Source of the DNA: Acidobacteriota bacterium
Lineage (GTDB): Bacteria > Acidobacteriota > Terriglobia > UBA7540
Assembly: GCA_021784615.1 (NCBI GenBank)
Contig: JAJYHU010000435.1
Coordinates: 1-20,034 of the forward strand
Direction: 5' to 3'
DNA: 20,034 nucleotides
The notes below the pieces were generated by a model. That model saw only the letters and a list, made by a program, of their open reading frames with translations, did no database searches and had not been told where the DNA came from. Made by a program: the position numbers and the translations under genes. Shown here in pieces: positions 1-7,813 of the stretch; the stretch's first letter is position 1, and each line of letters starts with the position of its first letter.

Positions 1-23
1 GATCACTTGCGGACCCTGAACGC

Positions 24-42
24 GCGGGTGCGAGCTACCCGC
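24..42 (-). other. Stem-loop abutting the stop codon of the radical SAM gene
   Basis: A perfect 6-bp inverted repeat (arms GCGGGT and ACCCGC, 7-nt centre) lies immediately past the TGA stop of the radical SAM-hemerythrin gene. A G-U wobble could extend the stem by one pair. No T-tract follows on the minus strand, so it is not a textbook intrinsic terminator. It may act as a 3'-end stabiliser, a weak terminator, or be chance in GC-rich DNA. Confidence 0.3.
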
Positions 43-1659
43 TCACACGGAGGCTCTTGCTTGAAGCTTCTGGAATTCGTCTTCCGTGTCGAGATGCCGG
101 CGCATTTCCCGGACAATGCGGCTTCCCATAAGGCGCAGCGCGCCGGCGTCGCCCGAGAGGCGATAAGAGGAAATCTGCCGGTCGAATTTATCGAGATCGA
201 TGGCCAGGTGTTCGTGGTAGTCGCGGAATTCCTGGAGCGATCTGCTTGCATCTGCGCCCTGGCTTGCGGCCGGCAGAAAGGCGGATTCCTCCTTCCGGCA
301 ATGCTCCATTACCGTGGTTTTGAAATATTCCATAATGGCGCGGAGCGATCGAAGGCCTGTTTTCGGCTCCTGCGGTTCTTCGCGGAGCACGCCGGGCAAC
401 GATGACAAAACGTTTTCCCATTCGTCAAGGTGGAGGCGGATCGCTTCATGCTCCTCAGCCCAGCGCTCGAACTCCATATCCCTCTCGTGAGCCATGGGGG
501 CGGCGGCCGCAGGAGGTTCCGTTTCCGCGGCCAAATAGTCAGTATCGAGATGAAGGCTTTCGAGTGTCCTGACCACCTCGTGCCGGGAAGGGTAGCCATG
601 GATGGAAAACTGTCCCGGCAAGTCCCTGCGCAAGTAGCCTCCCGGCAAGGTTTCGCAATCCACCGTGAACAGGTCGCCGCCGCCCACCATGGACAGGTTG
701 AGATCGTAACGCTCGCGGGTATTGAAGAAAAGACGGGAGCGCGGAAAGGCCAGCCGGTAAAGGCTGACGATGAAACGGAAGTCATCGTCGGAAACGGCGA
801 AGCGCGAGGCCTTTTGCGAAGCGAGGACTCCGCGGGCCGGTTTCAATCGGGGAATGCCCAGCGCATGGGGTTCGACTCCATAGGTGCGGCGCAAATAATT
901 TCCATGCTCGACCAGAGCCAGGATGTCGTACCTCCAGTCGTAAAGGCCCAACAATACGCCTAATGAGATTTTTGAAATTCCGCCTGCGATCACGCGGTCC
1001 CAGAGGTCGGTCCGGAATTCATACTGCCGCTTCGGGGAGCCTGGAAAGTGCCAGCGGTCGAAATGGGGACGATGGTACGTTTCCTGCCACTCAACGACCC
1101 AATCGATCCCCGCCTCCGAGAGCCGGGTATAAGCGTCCTGCTCGTACACAGGAGAACAAAGCGCGACCGCGCCACCCCCTGCAACCTGAAGCTTTTTGCG
1201 CGTCAGATCCACATAGCGGGCTACTTCCCGGGGGCCAAAGTCCGGGTCGTCGGCAAGGACCAGCTCAATTTGCCGGTACCCCCAGGAAAGGATCAAATCC
1301 ATCTCGGTTTCAAACTCTTCCATTCCCAGCCGAACGCGTTCTGCCATGGGATTGCTTTCCCGGTAACCACAATACAAGCACTCGTTCTGGCAGAAGCTGG
1401 TGAGGTAAACAGGAATGATGAATTCAACCTTGCGCGGGGCCAATGACTCGCGCAGCTTGCGAGCCGCACGGTGAATGATCTCGCGGCAGTCCGGATCTTT
1501 TCCCCAGGCCAGCAGCGAAGCCGCCTCCTCGGTTCTCAGGCCCTGGTTGTTTTTTGCCAAAGCAAGGATTTCCTCCAGCGGTTGCAACGGCTTGCGCAAG
1601 GCAGTCAGGGATTCCAGGCGCGCTTGCGCGGTGTTCATGATTTCGCTAAATCCACTCAT
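43..1659 (-). CDS. Radical SAM enzyme (ThiH/HydG-like) fused to a C-terminal hemerythrin-like HHE domain
   Basis: Predicted cytoplasmic protein of 538 residues with no signal peptide. Residues about 75-370 form a radical SAM domain. The cluster motif C90-x3-C94-x2-C97 is followed by GYR, as in the ThiH/HydG/NosL-type tyrosine- and tryptophan-lyase group. An Ala/Pro-rich linker at about 380-392 leads to an HHE four-helix domain at about 395-535. Its likely diiron ligands are H404, H453-x3-E457, H482 or H484, and H522-x4-D527. The second C-terminal Cys cluster typical of HydG is not seen; the HHE domain occupies that end. The ATG at 1657-1659 is preferred over an in-frame GTG nine bases upstream because GAGAG lies about 8 nt before the ATG. 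It lies 135 bp downstream of the GH2 gene on the same strand, but shared function is not evident. The fold assignments are firm; substrate and product are unknown. Confidence 0.85.
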   Translation of the reverse strand: MSGFSEIMNTAQARLESLTALRKPLQPLEEILALAKNNQGLRTEEAASLLAWGKDPDCREIIHRAARKLRESLAPRKVEFIIPVYLTSFCQNECLYCGYRESNPMAERVRLGMEEFETEMDLILSWGYRQIELVLADDPDFGPREVARYVDLTRKKLQVAGGGAVALCSPVYEQDAYTRLSEAGIDWVVEWQETYHRPHFDRWHFPGSPKRQYEFRTDLWDRVIAGGISKISLGVLLGLYDWRYDILALVEHGNYLRRTYGVEPHALGIPRLKPARGVLASQKASRFAVSDDDFRFIVSLYRLAFPRSRLFFNTRERYDLNLSMVGGGDLFTVDCETLPGGYLRRDLPGQFSIHGYPSRHEVVRTLESLHLDTDYLAAETEPPAAAAPMAHERDMEFERWAEEHEAIRLHLDEWENVLSSLPGVLREEPQEPKTGLRSLRAIMEYFKTTVMEHCRKEESAFLPAASQGADASRSLQEFRDYHEHLAIDLDKFDRQISSYRLSGDAGALRLMGSRIVREMRRHLDTEDEFQKLQARASV

Positions 1660-1753
1660 GGTTCTCACTCTCGAGGCAGGCTCTCAAATCAAGTTTAGCA
1701 TACCCGCGCTGGACGCCGTCCGTGTCCACCCACAGAAGAACGCAGACCTCGAA

Positions 1754-1767
1754 GGCCGGCACCGGCC
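1754..1767. repeat. GGCCGG/CCGGCC dyad in the 135-bp gap between the GH2 and radical SAM genes
   Basis: A perfect dyad (GGCCGG, CA, CCGGCC) is followed by two further CCGGC copies up to about 1788. On the minus strand it lies roughly 30 bases past the GH2 stop codon. It could form a compact hairpin with a 4-nt loop after opening one pair. No U-run follows, so a terminator role is possible but unproven. Confidence 0.3.
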
Positions 1768-1794
1768 GGCGGAAAATCAGTGGCCGGCGTTTGT

Positions 1795-4722
1795 TTAAGC
1801 CTGAGTCCCGACGGGCAGCGTAACGGCTGGGGCGTTCCAGGCGGCGGCGACAAGCGTAGCCTTGCCGCGCGTGGCAGGGTCCTGCCATAAGACCTCGATC
1901 TCTAAAGATCGCTCCTCGCCCGAGGTGAACCAGAACCAGTTGTCAGTTGCAAGGAAGGCGCGCCTGGTCCCTTGGATATCCAGATGGGTGAGGAAGGCAG
2001 GGCGGGAACCGGTGTTGCGCAGCCGAAGGCGGATCTGGCTGCGGTTCGGACCGCGGTCCCGGACGGAGATCAGTTCCATCTTTAAGGCCGTTGTGCCGGG
2101 ACTGGAGGTGATTTCTTTTTTGAGCCAGGGCCCGTGGTCAAACACCAGCGAAGCCTGAGGCCCGGAGCGGTACTTGGCGCGGAAAGCGGGATCAGACATC
2201 CGTTTCAGGCAGCGCGGCCAATAGACGGACCGTGAAACAATCTCTCCCGTCTGGCGTTTCAACTCCGTCACGACGATGAAGAACTTATCCTCCAGACGGG
2301 CGGGTAGGGTGAAGTCCCCCAGGTTAAAATCCGTCACGGACGCGCCTTGCTTCAGCGTGACAGCGCTTTCCTGGTTCCAGAGCGAGCGGATGTTTGTGTC
2401 GAAAGCCGCAACGGAAACCTTGAGCCCGCTCGTTGCGGCCTCGGGACCATTCAGCACGGTGGCGATCGCGGGAAACTTTTCTCCCGGCGCCCAAAGCAGG
2501 TGCGGAAGGCGCAGCATCACATGCACCGGCTCGTAGGTTCGCTTCAGAAAATAGTAGGCTGGCGTGGGCTGGTCCAGGCCATCGATAAACATGTGGTAGA
2601 CGAGCGGCCAGGGGACGGTCAGCGACCAGGGCATCAGGCCGGTGGTCAAGGGATAGTTGGCCTGGATCTGCTCAGAGTAGATTTGGGTAAACTCGGAGGC
2701 GGCTACCTGTAAAGCTTCACAGAAAGTGTCGAGGCTGGGCGCCGAGAGATCGTTAATCTGCGTCCCGCGGTTAAACACCGTTTGGGCGCCGCCCGGGTCC
2801 TGGAAGTGATGGGAAAATTCCGGAAAGGAGAAGGAGAACTGCTTGCTGAAAATGCCGCGGATGGGCTTTTCCAACTCCTGCGCGTCAACCACCGCGCGAA
2901 TCGACTCCGCGTCCGGCACATTAAAGATGCTTGTTTCGCTGACGAACGGGACCCAGTGGTACAAGTGGGCGTACCAGGTTGGATCCATATCGACATAAAT
3001 ATGCATGTCGCCGGGATCAGGCGTCGTGCGGACAAAAAAACGCGCCCCGTCAAAGTCGCGCACCGAGCGTTCCGTAATGCCCGTCACCGCCGTATTGCTC
3101 GGGTCGTATGGGTTAAATTCATTCCCGCCGCACCAGACGGCAAGCGACTGATGATTCCGCAGCCTGAAGAGGATGTGGAAGACCTGCGCTTCCCAAACCT
3201 CCGGGGGATAGAGCTTTGCTTCCTGGTTGGCGAGGGGAAAATCCTCCCAGACCATAATTCCCATTTCGTCACACAGCGCGTAGAAGTCTTCAGTTTCCGG
3301 ATTGCCGCCTCCCCAGACGCGGATCATCTGAACGCCTGCGGCGTGCGCCGCCTCCAGCATCCAGCGGTAGCGCTCGCGCGGCAGATGGTAGAGGACGTCC
3401 AGCGGCCACGCCCAGTTCATTCCTTTCAGGAAAAACTTCCGGCCGTTGACGACGAATTGCCAGTTGGCCCATCGCTCCTCGGTGCGCGGACCGGCGCTCG
3501 GTTCATGGCTGACGACCCGAATGCCGTATTCGAACTCCATGTGGTCCACGGAAGCGTCGCCAACCTCGAGTTCCATTTTCACGTGGTACAGATTCGGCTT
3601 GCCCAGACCATTCGGCCACCAAAGCCGGGGAGACGAAATCGTCAGGTCTTGTTCCAGGAAATTCCGCCCCTCAACAAGCTGCAAGGGGAAGGCTTGGCTC
3701 AGCACCAGTTGCGAAGACCCCTTCTCGGAAATTTCCACGCGCAAGGCCACGGGCGTCTCGACAGGCTTGGAGGTCCAAGAGTCCCGGTAGTGCAAACCCA
3801 GGTGCCGGTTCCAGGAATGGAGTTCAAAGTCGAGCGATTGAGCGTTTGCGAAAACTTCGGCCCTGAGTTTCAGATGGGCTTCGCGGCTGCCGGCAGCTTC
3901 CGTGACCAGGAAAGGCCTCTCCAGGTGGATGCGAGGGACAAACTCCAGCCGCACGCTCCGCCAAATTCCGAAAGGCTGAAGCTCTTTTAGACTGATCCCG
4001 TTGACCGCCATAGGCTTGGGCCCGCCCGCCACTCCCCAGGGCAGGACCACCTTGCCGGTGTCCCACGCGTCCCAGTCTTTAGCGCCGTAACTGCCCGCCT
4101 TGACCTCCACCAGGATTTCATTCGCTCCGGGGCGCAGGTGTTTGCGGACCTCCACTTCCGGCCCGCCGAACATCCCTTCGTTGCGGCCTAACAAGGTGCC
4201 GTTAACCCAAACCCGGAGATAATAGCCGGCGCCATCAAAGCAGAGGAATACGTATCCCGTCTTGGGTAAGGCGGGAAGCTGAAACTGGCGGCGAAAGTAC
4301 CAGACTTTGTCCGGAACCCAGGCATACAGCCGGGAATTGAGGTGCAGATAGGGATGCGGCAGTTCGCCGCTTTCGTAGAGCGCCCACTGGACCGAGTTGG
4401 GAAGCTGCGCCCGAATCCACTTTGAATGTGACAGGAGGTCCTGAGGACTTGCAATGGGCGAATCCAGGTATCCCATCTCCCAATCGCCGTCCAGCAACTG
4501 GTGTTGCTCCCCGGTGCGAGGCGAAATGTAATAAGGTTGCCAAAGAGTCTTTTCTTTCTCCTGCGGAGGCGCAGTCGCGGGCCGTGCCAACAGAGAGCCG
4601 ACCTGGTAATTCTCATCGCTCTTCACACCCTGACCCGTCCCGGTCCCGGCCTGGGCGGCCGAGGGAAGGGCAGTCGCGGCAAAACCGAGCGATGCGCCTT
4701 TCAGGAACTCGCGCCGCTTCAT
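1795..4722 (-). CDS. Tat-exported glycoside hydrolase family 2, beta-mannosidase-like
   Basis: A 975-residue predicted exo-glycosidase removing beta-linked mannose or a related sugar from non-reducing ends. The N-terminus is a Tat signal (K-R-R-E-F-L-K, then a hydrophobic stretch ending near AAQA, residue 25). A sugar-binding jelly-roll domain spans about 60-260, Ig-like domains about 265-410, and a TIM barrel about 420-700, followed by C-terminal beta-sandwich domains. The GH2 hallmarks are present: the acid/base in W-C-G-G-N-E (E535), the nucleophile in F-V-S-E (E596), and the R-x-W-G-G-G motif near 468-473. The F-V-S-E nucleophile context and the length favour the mannosidase-type subgroup over beta-galactosidase; exo-glucosaminidase remains possible. 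The ATG is preceded by GAGGAGA at 4728-4734 with a 5-nt spacer. It is divergent from the GH78 gene, which suggests shared control. Confidence 0.88.
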   Translation of the reverse strand: MKRREFLKGASLGFAATALPSAAQAGTGTGQGVKSDENYQVGSLLARPATAPPQEKEKTLWQPYYISPRTGEQHQLLDGDWEMGYLDSPIASPQDLLSHSKWIRAQLPNSVQWALYESGELPHPYLHLNSRLYAWVPDKVWYFRRQFQLPALPKTGYVFLCFDGAGYYLRVWVNGTLLGRNEGMFGGPEVEVRKHLRPGANEILVEVKAGSYGAKDWDAWDTGKVVLPWGVAGGPKPMAVNGISLKELQPFGIWRSVRLEFVPRIHLERPFLVTEAAGSREAHLKLRAEVFANAQSLDFELHSWNRHLGLHYRDSWTSKPVETPVALRVEISEKGSSQLVLSQAFPLQLVEGRNFLEQDLTISSPRLWWPNGLGKPNLYHVKMELEVGDASVDHMEFEYGIRVVSHEPSAGPRTEERWANWQFVVNGRKFFLKGMNWAWPLDVLYHLPRERYRWMLEAAHAAGVQMIRVWGGGNPETEDFYALCDEMGIMVWEDFPLANQEAKLYPPEVWEAQVFHILFRLRNHQSLAVWCGGNEFNPYDPSNTAVTGITERSVRDFDGARFFVRTTPDPGDMHIYVDMDPTWYAHLYHWVPFVSETSIFNVPDAESIRAVVDAQELEKPIRGIFSKQFSFSFPEFSHHFQDPGGAQTVFNRGTQINDLSAPSLDTFCEALQVAASEFTQIYSEQIQANYPLTTGLMPWSLTVPWPLVYHMFIDGLDQPTPAYYFLKRTYEPVHVMLRLPHLLWAPGEKFPAIATVLNGPEAATSGLKVSVAAFDTNIRSLWNQESAVTLKQGASVTDFNLGDFTLPARLEDKFFIVVTELKRQTGEIVSRSVYWPRCLKRMSDPAFRAKYRSGPQASLVFDHGPWLKKEITSSPGTTALKMELISVRDRGPNRSQIRLRLRNTGSRPAFLTHLDIQGTRRAFLATDNWFWFTSGEERSLEIEVLWQDPATRGKATLVAAAWNAPAVTLPVGTQA

Positions 4723-4784
4723 AAGGTTCTCCTCAATGGGAATATCTTCATCCCATGATTCCTTTTAGTATTTTTCGCGGCCCG

Positions 4785-4814
4785 ATTTTATCAGTGCCTT
4801 GCATCCCACAGCAA
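4785..4814 (-). promoter_or_regulatory. Possible promoter for the GH2 gene
   Basis: Reading the minus strand, TTGCTG (4809-4814) and TAAAAT (4785-4790) are separated by 18 nt. They match the sigma70 hexamers at 3/6 and 5/6. They lie 60-90 bp upstream of the GH2 start codon, next to the dyad cluster at 4827-4867. The match is modest and could be chance. Confidence 0.25.
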
Positions 4815-4826
4815 GCGGTAGCCGCG

Positions 4827-4843
4827 GTCAGCGCATTGCTGAC
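4827..4843. promoter_or_regulatory. Candidate operator: GTCAGC-N5-GCTGAC dyad between the divergent GH2 and GH78 genes
   Basis: A perfect 6-bp inverted repeat with a 5-nt centre in the 208-bp divergent spacer, about midway between the two start codons. An overlapping dyad uses ATTGC (4835-4839) and GCAAT (4849-4853). The half-sites resemble those of the dyad at 16935-16950 upstream of the GH98-like gene. A transcription-factor site is inferred from symmetry and position only; no regulator gene is in the window. Confidence 0.35.
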
Positions 4844-4851
4844 AGTAGGCA

Positions 4852-4867
4852 ATCACGCCTTGGTGAT
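4852..4867. promoter_or_regulatory. Second dyad (ATCAC-N6-GTGAT) in the GH2/GH78 divergent promoter region
   Basis: Perfect 5-bp arms around a 6-nt centre, adjacent to the 4827-4843 dyad and about 65 bp upstream of the GH78 GTG start. It could be an operator for a dimeric repressor. Five-base arms also arise by chance at this length, so support is weak. Confidence 0.25.
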
Positions 4868-4919
4868 AAGATGAGGGTTTTCAGGTGAGCTTATTTGGCG
4901 TGAGGATGATGCCACTATT

Positions 4920-4925
4920 GAGAGG
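4920..4925 (+). promoter_or_regulatory. Ribosome binding site deciding the GTG start of the GH78 gene
   Basis: GAGAGG sits five bases upstream of the GTG at 4931. The two upstream ATGs at 4906 and 4909 are not in frame with the rhamnosidase, so the GTG with this site is the best start. It also places the Tat motif about 20 residues in. Confidence 0.55.
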
Positions 4926-4930
4926 CCCCC

Positions 4931-7750
4931 GTGCGGAACTCGCGTTCGAAATCCAATAAAGAATTGCAATCTCCATCGATCAGCCGAAGAGAATTCTTGA
5001 AGACGACCGGCGTGGCGCTGGCTTCAACGGCGTCTGGGACGGTGGCGGATGGGCCGCCGCGCGGGCCCTCAGATTCTCGATCCGGTCCGTTGCTTCCGGC
5101 CAGGCTGCGATGCGAATACGGCGCTGCTCCGATGGGAATTGACGTCCTCGATCCGCGGTTTGGCTGGGTGCTGGAATCGACTGACCCGAAAGCGCGCGGC
5201 CAGCGGCAAACGGCGTATCAGATTCTCGCGGCCACCAGCAAAGATAATCTCAATGCCGGGCGCGGAGATCTTTGGGACAGCGGCAAAGTCCAATCCGATC
5301 GGTCGGCGCAGATCACTTATTCCGGCAAGCGACTCCGTTCCGGCCAAAAATGCTATTGGAAGGTGAGGGTTTGGGATGAGCGGGGCCGCGTTTCTTCCTG
5401 GTCGGAGACAGCCGGTTGGGAAATGGGCCTGCTGAAGTCCGCCGACTGGAAAGCAGCCTGGATTAGCGCCCCTGCCGCTTGGCTGCCCTTGATGCGGAAG
5501 GAATTCATTCTGGACCAAGAAGTCCGCTCGGCCCGCATCTACATCTGTGGACTTGGGCAATATGAGTTGCGCATAAACGGGGCAAAGATCGGCAACCAGG
5601 TTCTGGCGCCGGGATGGACGGACTATCGCCAAACCTGTTTTCTGAATGCCTTCGACGTGACTCAGGCGTTGCGCTCCGGCGGGAATGCCATCGGGGTGGC
5701 GCTCGGCAACGGAATGTACAACGTCACCAGGGAACGCTACGCGAAGTTCACAGGTTCCTTCGGCCCCCTTGTTTTGATCCTGCAACTCAACGTGACTTTT
5801 GGCGATGGCAGCACGCGGCAGATCGTTTCCGATGGCACATGGAAGTGTGCGCCCGCCGCCACCACCTTTTCGTCCATCTACGGCGGCGAGGACTACGACG
5901 CCCGCTCCGAGCAGCCCGGGTGGGACCGTCCCGGTTTTTCGGAAGACGCACGCTGGCAGCCCGCATCCCATAAGTGGCTCCCGTGGGGAGTCTTGAAAGC
6001 TCAAATAAACCCTCCCATCAAGGTAAAGAAGATCTTTAAGTGCGTCCGGGTAACCGAGGCAAAGCCCGGTACTTACGTCTATGACCTTGGGCAGAACTTT
6101 TCCGGCTGGCCTCGGATTGCCGTGCGGGGACCTGCCGGAGCCAGGGTCAGCATGAAGCCGGCCGAAATCCTGAAAGATGGTCTGGCCGACCAGAGCACCA
6201 TGGGTGGCGGGCCGATTTCATTTTCTTACACCTTAAAGGGCCGCGGGACCGAGGTCTGGCATCCCCGTTTTTCTTATACCGGTTTTCGCTACGTGCAGGT
6301 GGAAGGCGCTCGGCCGGCGGGCGCCTCGGATGCTAGCCCGACTTCCGGAACGCCTGTCGTCGACCGGCTCGAAGGGCAAATGGTCCATGCCGACGTGGAA
6401 ACGGCGGGAAGCTTCTCGTGCTCAAACGCGCTTTTCAATCGGACGCACGAAATCATCAACTGGGCGATCCTCAGCAACACGCAGAGCGTGTTCACCGACT
6501 GCCCGCACCGGGAAAAACTGGACTGGCTGGAAGAGACCCACTTGATGGGCCCCGCGATCATGTTCAATTACGATGTTGCCGCTCTGTACGCCAAGGTCAT
6601 CCGTGACATGGGTGAGGCGCAACGGCCGAATGGTTTAGTGCCTGACATTGCGCCGGAATATACCGTCTTCCCCGGCAGCTTCCGGGACGCTCCCGCTTGG
6701 GGCAGCGCCTATGTGATCGACCCATGGTTTGCTTACAAGACTTACGGAGACAGGCGTGTGCTCCGGCAGCACTTCGCCGGCATGAAGCGTTACGCCGAAT
6801 ACCTGATGCGCCAGGCCGATGGCGGCATTCTCGCATACGGCCTCGGAGACTGGGGGGACGTCGGCCCTCTAAAGCGGCACTGGGCTCCCCAGAACACTCC
6901 CGTTGCGCTTACGGCGACGGCCATCTTCTACTATGACGTGGCGATTCTTTCGAAAGTCGCGCAAGTCCTCGGAGCAAAAGAAGACGAGCGAAGGTATCGC
7001 CGGATCGCGGAAGAAATCTGGAGGGCTTTCAACAAGACTTTTTTCAATTCCCAAACGAACCAGTATGCAACGGGCAGCCAGACCTCGAATGGGATGCCGC
7101 TTGCTTTGGGCCTTGTCCAGCCGGAACGGGAGCCGGCGGTGGTTGAGAACCTCGTCCGGGATATCCGCGCCCACGGGTATCACACAACGTCTGGAGACGT
7201 GGGGCACCGCTTCGTTCTTCTTGCCCTGACGCAGGCCGGAAGGTCGGACGTCGTCTTTGAGATGACGCGGCAGACCACCAGCCCCAGCTACGGCTATCAG
7301 GTCGAGCACGGCGCCACAACTTTAACCGAGGCGTGGGACGGTCCCACGAGCGGCAACTCCCAGAACCACTTCATGCTGGGCCACGTGGAAGAGTGGTTTT
7401 ATGCCGGACTGGCCGGCATCGGCGCGGACGCCAACAGTCCCGGCTTTCAGAAGATCATACTCAGGCCGCAGGTCGTTGGAGACCTGGAATACGTTCGAGC
7501 AAGCTACAACTCGGCCTGCGGCGTGATTAAGTCCGAGTGGGAAATCAAAGATGATCAACTTGAGCTTATGGTGGCGATTCCCGTTAACGCCACGGCCGAG
7601 GTGCACGTCCCTGCCAAGAGTGCCGAGACCGTCACGGAAAATAGCCAGCCCGTAGGCCGGTCCCGCCAGGTCAAGTTCCTGCGCATGGAAAAGGGATGCG
7701 CCGTCTTCGGCGTGGGGTCAGGCTTGTACCGGTTTGTTTCCAGGCGTTGA
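4931..7750 (+). CDS. Tat-exported GH78 alpha-L-rhamnosidase
   Basis: A 939-residue enzyme predicted to release terminal alpha-L-rhamnose by an inverting mechanism outside the cytoplasm. The N-terminus has a polar lead of 17 residues, then S-R-R-E-F-L-K (18-24) and a short hydrophobic segment. Residues about 56-165 form the N-terminal fibronectin-like domain of bacterial rhamnosidases. Beta-sandwich domains cover about 170-480, the (alpha/alpha)6 catalytic barrel about 490-830, and a C-terminal beta domain the remainder. The general-acid motif is D523-C-P-H-R-E528, with E528 as proposed acid. The proposed general base is E800 in G-A-T-T-L-T-E-A-W-D. Both match the GH78 family pattern, and length is typical. 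It is divergent from the GH2 gene and convergent with the 7814-11149 gene, with only 63 bp between the stops. The natural substrate is unknown. Confidence 0.92.
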   Translation: MRNSRSKSNKELQSPSISRREFLKTTGVALASTASGTVADGPPRGPSDSRSGPLLPARLRCEYGAAPMGIDVLDPRFGWVLESTDPKARGQRQTAYQILAATSKDNLNAGRGDLWDSGKVQSDRSAQITYSGKRLRSGQKCYWKVRVWDERGRVSSWSETAGWEMGLLKSADWKAAWISAPAAWLPLMRKEFILDQEVRSARIYICGLGQYELRINGAKIGNQVLAPGWTDYRQTCFLNAFDVTQALRSGGNAIGVALGNGMYNVTRERYAKFTGSFGPLVLILQLNVTFGDGSTRQIVSDGTWKCAPAATTFSSIYGGEDYDARSEQPGWDRPGFSEDARWQPASHKWLPWGVLKAQINPPIKVKKIFKCVRVTEAKPGTYVYDLGQNFSGWPRIAVRGPAGARVSMKPAEILKDGLADQSTMGGGPISFSYTLKGRGTEVWHPRFSYTGFRYVQVEGARPAGASDASPTSGTPVVDRLEGQMVHADVETAGSFSCSNALFNRTHEIINWAILSNTQSVFTDCPHREKLDWLEETHLMGPAIMFNYDVAALYAKVIRDMGEAQRPNGLVPDIAPEYTVFPGSFRDAPAWGSAYVIDPWFAYKTYGDRRVLRQHFAGMKRYAEYLMRQADGGILAYGLGDWGDVGPLKRHWAPQNTPVALTATAIFYYDVAILSKVAQVLGAKEDERRYRRIAEEIWRAFNKTFFNSQTNQYATGSQTSNGMPLALGLVQPEREPAVVENLVRDIRAHGYHTTSGDVGHRFVLLALTQAGRSDVVFEMTRQTTSPSYGYQVEHGATTLTEAWDGPTSGNSQNHFMLGHVEEWFYAGLAGIGADANSPGFQKIILRPQVVGDLEYVRASYNSACGVIKSEWEIKDDQLELMVAIPVNATAEVHVPAKSAETVTENSQPVGRSRQVKFLRMEKGCAVFGVGSGLYRFVSRR

Positions 7751-7813
7751 GCGGGAACAGGCGGCGCTCAAGCTCAATCTCAAGGTTCTGCCTGCGCGGC
7801 AACGCTCGAAGGC

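Noticed and set aside
430..1446. Several plus-strand frames opposite the radical SAM gene
   Set aside because: They overlap the CxxxCxxC and HHE coding regions and read as unstructured Arg/Pro/Gly-rich peptides.
2782..3990. A 402-codon plus-strand open frame opposite the GH2 gene
   Set aside because: It lies wholly antisense to a well-supported GH2 catalytic region, has Arg/His-rich low-complexity character and no recognisable domain. GC-rich codon usage commonly opens such shadow frames.
4906..4959. A 17-codon leader-like ORF (ATG ATG ... TAA) overlapping the GH78 start
   Set aside because: It has only a GAGG abutting its ATG, no attenuator-type residues or paired hairpins, and could easily be chance.
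5069..6004. A 311-codon minus-strand open frame opposite the GH78 gene
   Set aside because: Antisense to conserved GH78 domains, with no domain, signal or ribosome binding site; a shadow frame.
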